Of a DNA stretch of 64,000 nucleotides, positions 61,450-64,000 are shown in pieces. The notes under the pieces are model-generated. The model saw nothing but the letters and a program-made list of their open reading frames with translations, was not told the DNA's origin and did no database searches. Each line of letters opens with the position of its first letter. The stretch's first letter is position 1. The translations under genes and the position numbers were made by a program. The DNA lies in contig NZ_JAGETY010000003.1 of NCBI RefSeq assembly GCF_017571525.1, forward strand, positions 248,001 to 312,000, read 5' to 3'. The DNA comes from Hymenobacter sp. BT559. GTDB taxonomy: Bacteria > Bacteroidota > Bacteroidia > Cytophagales > Hymenobacteraceae.

Positions 61450-61567
61450 TGCCGTAAATAAGCAGCCCCGATTCGAAGGCGGGCCGCAGAAGCCCAGCCG
61501 TATATTTTGGCAAGCCCCTTGCCTAAACTTGCATCTGTTTGTTGTATTCTACCGTTAGCTACCTCCT

Positions 61568-63421
61568 ATGGACGACCTCACGCATTCCAATTATGGCCTC
61601 TCGGCTCCGCCCGAAGCCAACGCTACCGAAGAAGTTGATAATTCGCTGCCCCGGGCGGTATTGCGCTCGGGCACCCACTATTTGCTGGATGGTACCTGGC
61701 GCTTTGCCCTCGACCCCGACGATGCGGGGCTAGTAGAAGAATGGTACGAGGGCCGCGACTATCGCTACACGGCGCAGTGGCCGGGCTCCATCGAAGAGCA
61801 CATTGCCCAGGCCCACGCCACCGAGGCCGCCGCTGGCTGGCAAGACAAAGTAGTGGCCTGGTACGAGCGCGAGTTTCCGCTGCCCGAGGTGGCCACCAAC
61901 CGCGATGGCAACGCCCGCTCGCTCATTCAGCTCACTTTCGGGGCCTGCGGCTACGAAACCCGGGTGTGGCTCAATGGCAAGCAGCTGCGCACCATCGAGG
62001 GCGAAGACGTGCACTACGGCGAGTACACCTCGTTTACCTACGAGCTGCCCGAAGAAGACCTGCACCTCATGAACCGCCTCACGGTGCGCATTGCCGACAC
62101 GATGGACGCAGAGACTACCCGCGGCAAGCAGGAGTCACACGTGTACAAGCGCGGCGGCATCTGGTACCAGACGCATTCGGGCGCCGTGCGCTCGGTATGG
62201 CTCGAAGCCGTGGAGCGCAACCGTCTGCGCTCGCGCGTGGGCGTGGTGAGCACTATTGAGGACCAACTCGTGCGCTTCAACCTCACCCTGCGCATTCACG
62301 ATGCCGGCGACTACACCGTGCGCCTGCAGGTGTTCGAGCCCGACGCCGAAGCTACTGATGCGCCGCTAGCCAGCTCCGACTTTCCGATGCGGCTGGCGGC
62401 CGGCCAGCACGAGCAGCGCTTCTCGATGGAAGTACCCGGCGCCGAGGTGTGGTGCCCCGAAAACCCGCACCGCTACCGCCTCGTGGCCCAGCTCATCGAC
62501 AACACCGGCTACTCGGCCCAGATTGAGGCCCGCTTCGGCCTGCGCAAGATTGAGTCGCGCGGCCGCAAGGTGTACTTAAATAACGAGCCGATTTACCTCG
62601 ACGGTATTCTCTACCAGCCCGGCACCGCTACCTACGCCGAGATGCGCCGCCACATGCACGCCATGAAGGAGCTGGGCTGCAACCTCGTGCGGGTGCACAT
62701 CGCCGGTATCGACCCGCGCATCTATAACCTGGCCGATGAGCTAGGCCTCCTTTTGTGGGTAGAAGTGCCCAGCCCGCACTCAAGCACGCCCCGCAGCCGC
62801 GAAAACCACCGCGCCGAGCTGCTGCGCATGCTCTCGCTGATGGAAACGCACCCTAGCATCATCATCTGGAGCCTCTATAACGAGGACTGGGGTGCCCAGG
62901 ACATTGCCACCAACCCGGCCACCCAGCGCTACATCGTGCAGATGTACAACTTCATGCAGCTGGCCCACCCGCAGTTTTTGGTAATTGACAACGACGGCTG
63001 GCACCACATCAGCTACCAGGGCTCGCTGAAGTCGGACCTGCTCACGGCCCACCTCTACACCCCCGACCTGGGCCGCTGGCGCGAGCTGCTCGACCGCCTC
63101 ATTCACGGCGAGCTCGAAGGCACCGCCGCCTTCCCGCTCGTGGTCGGCGACCCCTACTTCTACCGCGGCCAGCGCCCGCTGCTGGTGAGCGAATGGGGCG
63201 GCTTCGGCTTCAGCGACTACGGCGGCCCCGCCGATGCCGAGGCCCGCACCAACAGCATCCGCGATTTCAAGCGCGAGCTGCGCGCTAGGCCCATCGCGGG
63301 CGACGTCTACACCCAGGCCACCAACATCGAGGACGAGCGCAACGGCCTCATCGGCTTCCACTCCGGCGAGCTGGAGGTGCCGGCTGGCCTGCTGCACTCA
63401 GACCCGGGGCAGCCGGGGTAG
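61568..63421 (+). CDS. Glycoside hydrolase family 2 enzyme
   Basis: The 617-residue protein has the three GH2 domains: N-terminal jelly-roll sugar-binding (about 30-220; LLDGTWRFALDPDDAG), Ig-like (about 222-330) and a TIM barrel. The acid/base Glu is in IIIWSLYNEDWG (about 436) and the nucleophile Glu in LLVSEWGGFG (about 541). There is no signal peptide, so it is predicted cytoplasmic. Beta-galactosidase, glucuronidase or mannosidase activity cannot be told apart. No polysaccharide-utilisation genes adjoin it. Confidence 0.9.
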   Translation: MDDLTHSNYGLSAPPEANATEEVDNSLPRAVLRSGTHYLLDGTWRFALDPDDAGLVEEWYEGRDYRYTAQWPGSIEEHIAQAHATEAAAGWQDKVVAWYEREFPLPEVATNRDGNARSLIQLTFGACGYETRVWLNGKQLRTIEGEDVHYGEYTSFTYELPEEDLHLMNRLTVRIADTMDAETTRGKQESHVYKRGGIWYQTHSGAVRSVWLEAVERNRLRSRVGVVSTIEDQLVRFNLTLRIHDAGDYTVRLQVFEPDAEATDAPLASSDFPMRLAAGQHEQRFSMEVPGAEVWCPENPHRYRLVAQLIDNTGYSAQIEARFGLRKIESRGRKVYLNNEPIYLDGILYQPGTATYAEMRRHMHAMKELGCNLVRVHIAGIDPRIYNLADELGLLLWVEVPSPHSSTPRSRENHRAELLRMLSLMETHPSIIIWSLYNEDWGAQDIATNPATQRYIVQMYNFMQLAHPQFLVIDNDGWHHISYQGSLKSDLLTAHLYTPDLGRWRELLDRLIHGELEGTAAFPLVVGDPYFYRGQRPLLVSEWGGFGFSDYGGPADAEARTNSIRDFKRELRARPIAGDVYTQATNIEDERNGLIGFHSGELEVPAGLLHSDPGQPG

Positions 63422-63422
63422 G

Positions 63423-63480
63423 TATCAAAGTCAACAAAAAAGCCGTGGCATCTACCACGGCTTTTTTGTTGACTTTGATA
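63423..63480. terminator. Perfect 26-bp stem after the GH2 gene
   Basis: TATCAAAGTCAACAAAAAAG... (63423-63448) pairs perfectly with 63455-63480 around a 6-nt loop. The core GCCGTGG/CCACGGC with A6/T6 is a bidirectional terminator, and the outer 13 bp extend it. It serves the GH2 gene and the convergent gene at the right edge. Confidence 0.9.
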
Positions 63481-63494
63481 TCAGGTCAAAAGCT

Positions 63495-64000
63495 CTATCT
63501 CAACTTATCCTTTAATAATTTATAATTTTCAGCTTTTTTATCAATACTCAACTTAGACAAAATAATAGACGCCTTTTTCTTATCAATATTTCCGAAATAA
63601 TCAAAAGCACTATGCAATATGCTGTTGAATATAACTTCATGGCTGGCTTTGTCAGTAATCAGTGCTTTATAACAAGGCTCTTTTAAATCAAAAGGCACAG
63701 GACCAGCTATTTCTAGCATAGATAGCAAACATTTTTTATCGCGGCAATTATTCAGCAAACCTTGCCACGTGTCTCTAACAGTAGTTGCATCTTCGAAAAA
63801 CTCTACCCATAGAACATAGCTAACGGGGTCGGCATAATAAGCTTCTGATGCTAAATATTGTATAAAGTGCTCCCAAATAATCTTTTTGTGGTCAGGAAGG
63901 GAAATTTCTTTATCACGAACCCCATGATAAAACGGCACTAAAAAATGATAATAGCTTGGGAATTTCTCATATAGCTGAAATCCTAATGAAATTTTATCCG
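63495..64000 (-). CDS. Partial hypothetical protein, runs off the right edge
   Basis: The visible frame is open from the stop at 63495 to the end of the window (at least 167 residues); upstream of the GTG at 63938 it continues in frame as DKISLGFQLYEKFPSYYHFL, so the start lies beyond 64000. It is AT-rich, with helical stretches (HFIQYLASEAYYADPVSYVL; YKALITDKASHEVIFNSILH), and lacks membrane segments in this part. I recognise no family. Its composition suggests transfer into the GC-rich chromosome. Confidence 0.6.
   Translation of the reverse strand, partial: DKISLGFQLYEKFPSYYHFLVPFYHGVRDKEISLPDHKKIIWEHFIQYLASEAYYADPVSYVLWVEFFEDATTVRDTWQGLLNNCRDKKCLLSMLEIAGPVPFDLKEPCYKALITDKASHEVIFNSILHSAFDYFGNIDKKKASIILSKLSIDKKAENYKLLKDKLR

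Overview
The window is a stretch of a GC-rich (roughly 60% by eye) Bacteroidota chromosome, most likely a Hymenobacter or close relative (Cytophagales). Sequence evidence for this: promoters fit the Bacteroidota form TTG-N19/21-TAnnTTTG; Shine-Dalgarno sequences are scarce; there is a PorX-type regulator and a protein with a C-terminal type IX secretion (T9SS) sorting signal; glutamine synthetase is type III; and intergenic spaces carry long palindromic repeats of the kind common in this phylum. Genus assignment is inference.

Layout. 1-2.2 kb: an RtcB-type RNA ligase gene cut near its 3' end by an IS5/IS427-type insertion sequence (128-933). 2.3-6.9 kb: a possible STAS-like protein, a DUF4159 protein and a minus-strand lipid block (accA, MBL hydrolase, patatin, PlsC-type acyltransferase). 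7.1-7.6 kb: two tRNA-Asp genes, a tandem duplication of a whole promoter-tRNA-terminator unit. 7.8-8.7 kb: two small unknown genes. 9.0-31.9 kb: a 22.8-kb integrated element bounded by 40-bp identical direct repeats (9004-9043 and 31836-31875), with a tyrosine integrase beside the right repeat and 12-bp-period repeats just inside both ends. Its right end sits in the terminator of glnN.

The element is full of decay and second-order mobile DNA: a resolvase, an IS1182-type element, a roughly 170-bp MITE-like relative of that IS, a 215-bp palindromic array, broken YcxB, YhcG and amidohydrolase genes, a T9SS cargo protein, an AT-rich two-gene membrane unit of unknown function, and a umuDC operon whose umuC is split by a 2351-bp group II intron inserted in the splicing orientation. 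A truncated histidine kinase abuts the integrase.

31.9-37.9 kb is a nitrogen assimilation cluster: glnN (minus), then a divergent porin, DUF4468 and amt unit behind a clear promoter. 38-51 kb is core: mtaB, an HTH regulator, a MacB-type permease, a periplasmic protein annotated elsewhere as asparagine synthetase B, a plug-motif lipoprotein, porX, an HD phosphohydrolase, a cupin, an SDR, dnaA and a 5'-nucleotidase split into two genes. 51.5-57.4 kb: mutA and mutB (methylmalonyl-CoA mutase), an AT-rich Mrr-type endonuclease, and an SDR. 57.5-64 kb: ankyrin protein, NTF2-like protein, M20 peptidase, geranylgeranyl-reductase-like flavoprotein, GH2 glycosidase, and a partial AT-rich gene running off the right edge.

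Intergenic spaces, especially between convergent genes, carry nine or so long inverted repeats. Four share a common word pattern, and one is a perfect 54-bp arm palindrome containing the stop codons of both flanking genes.
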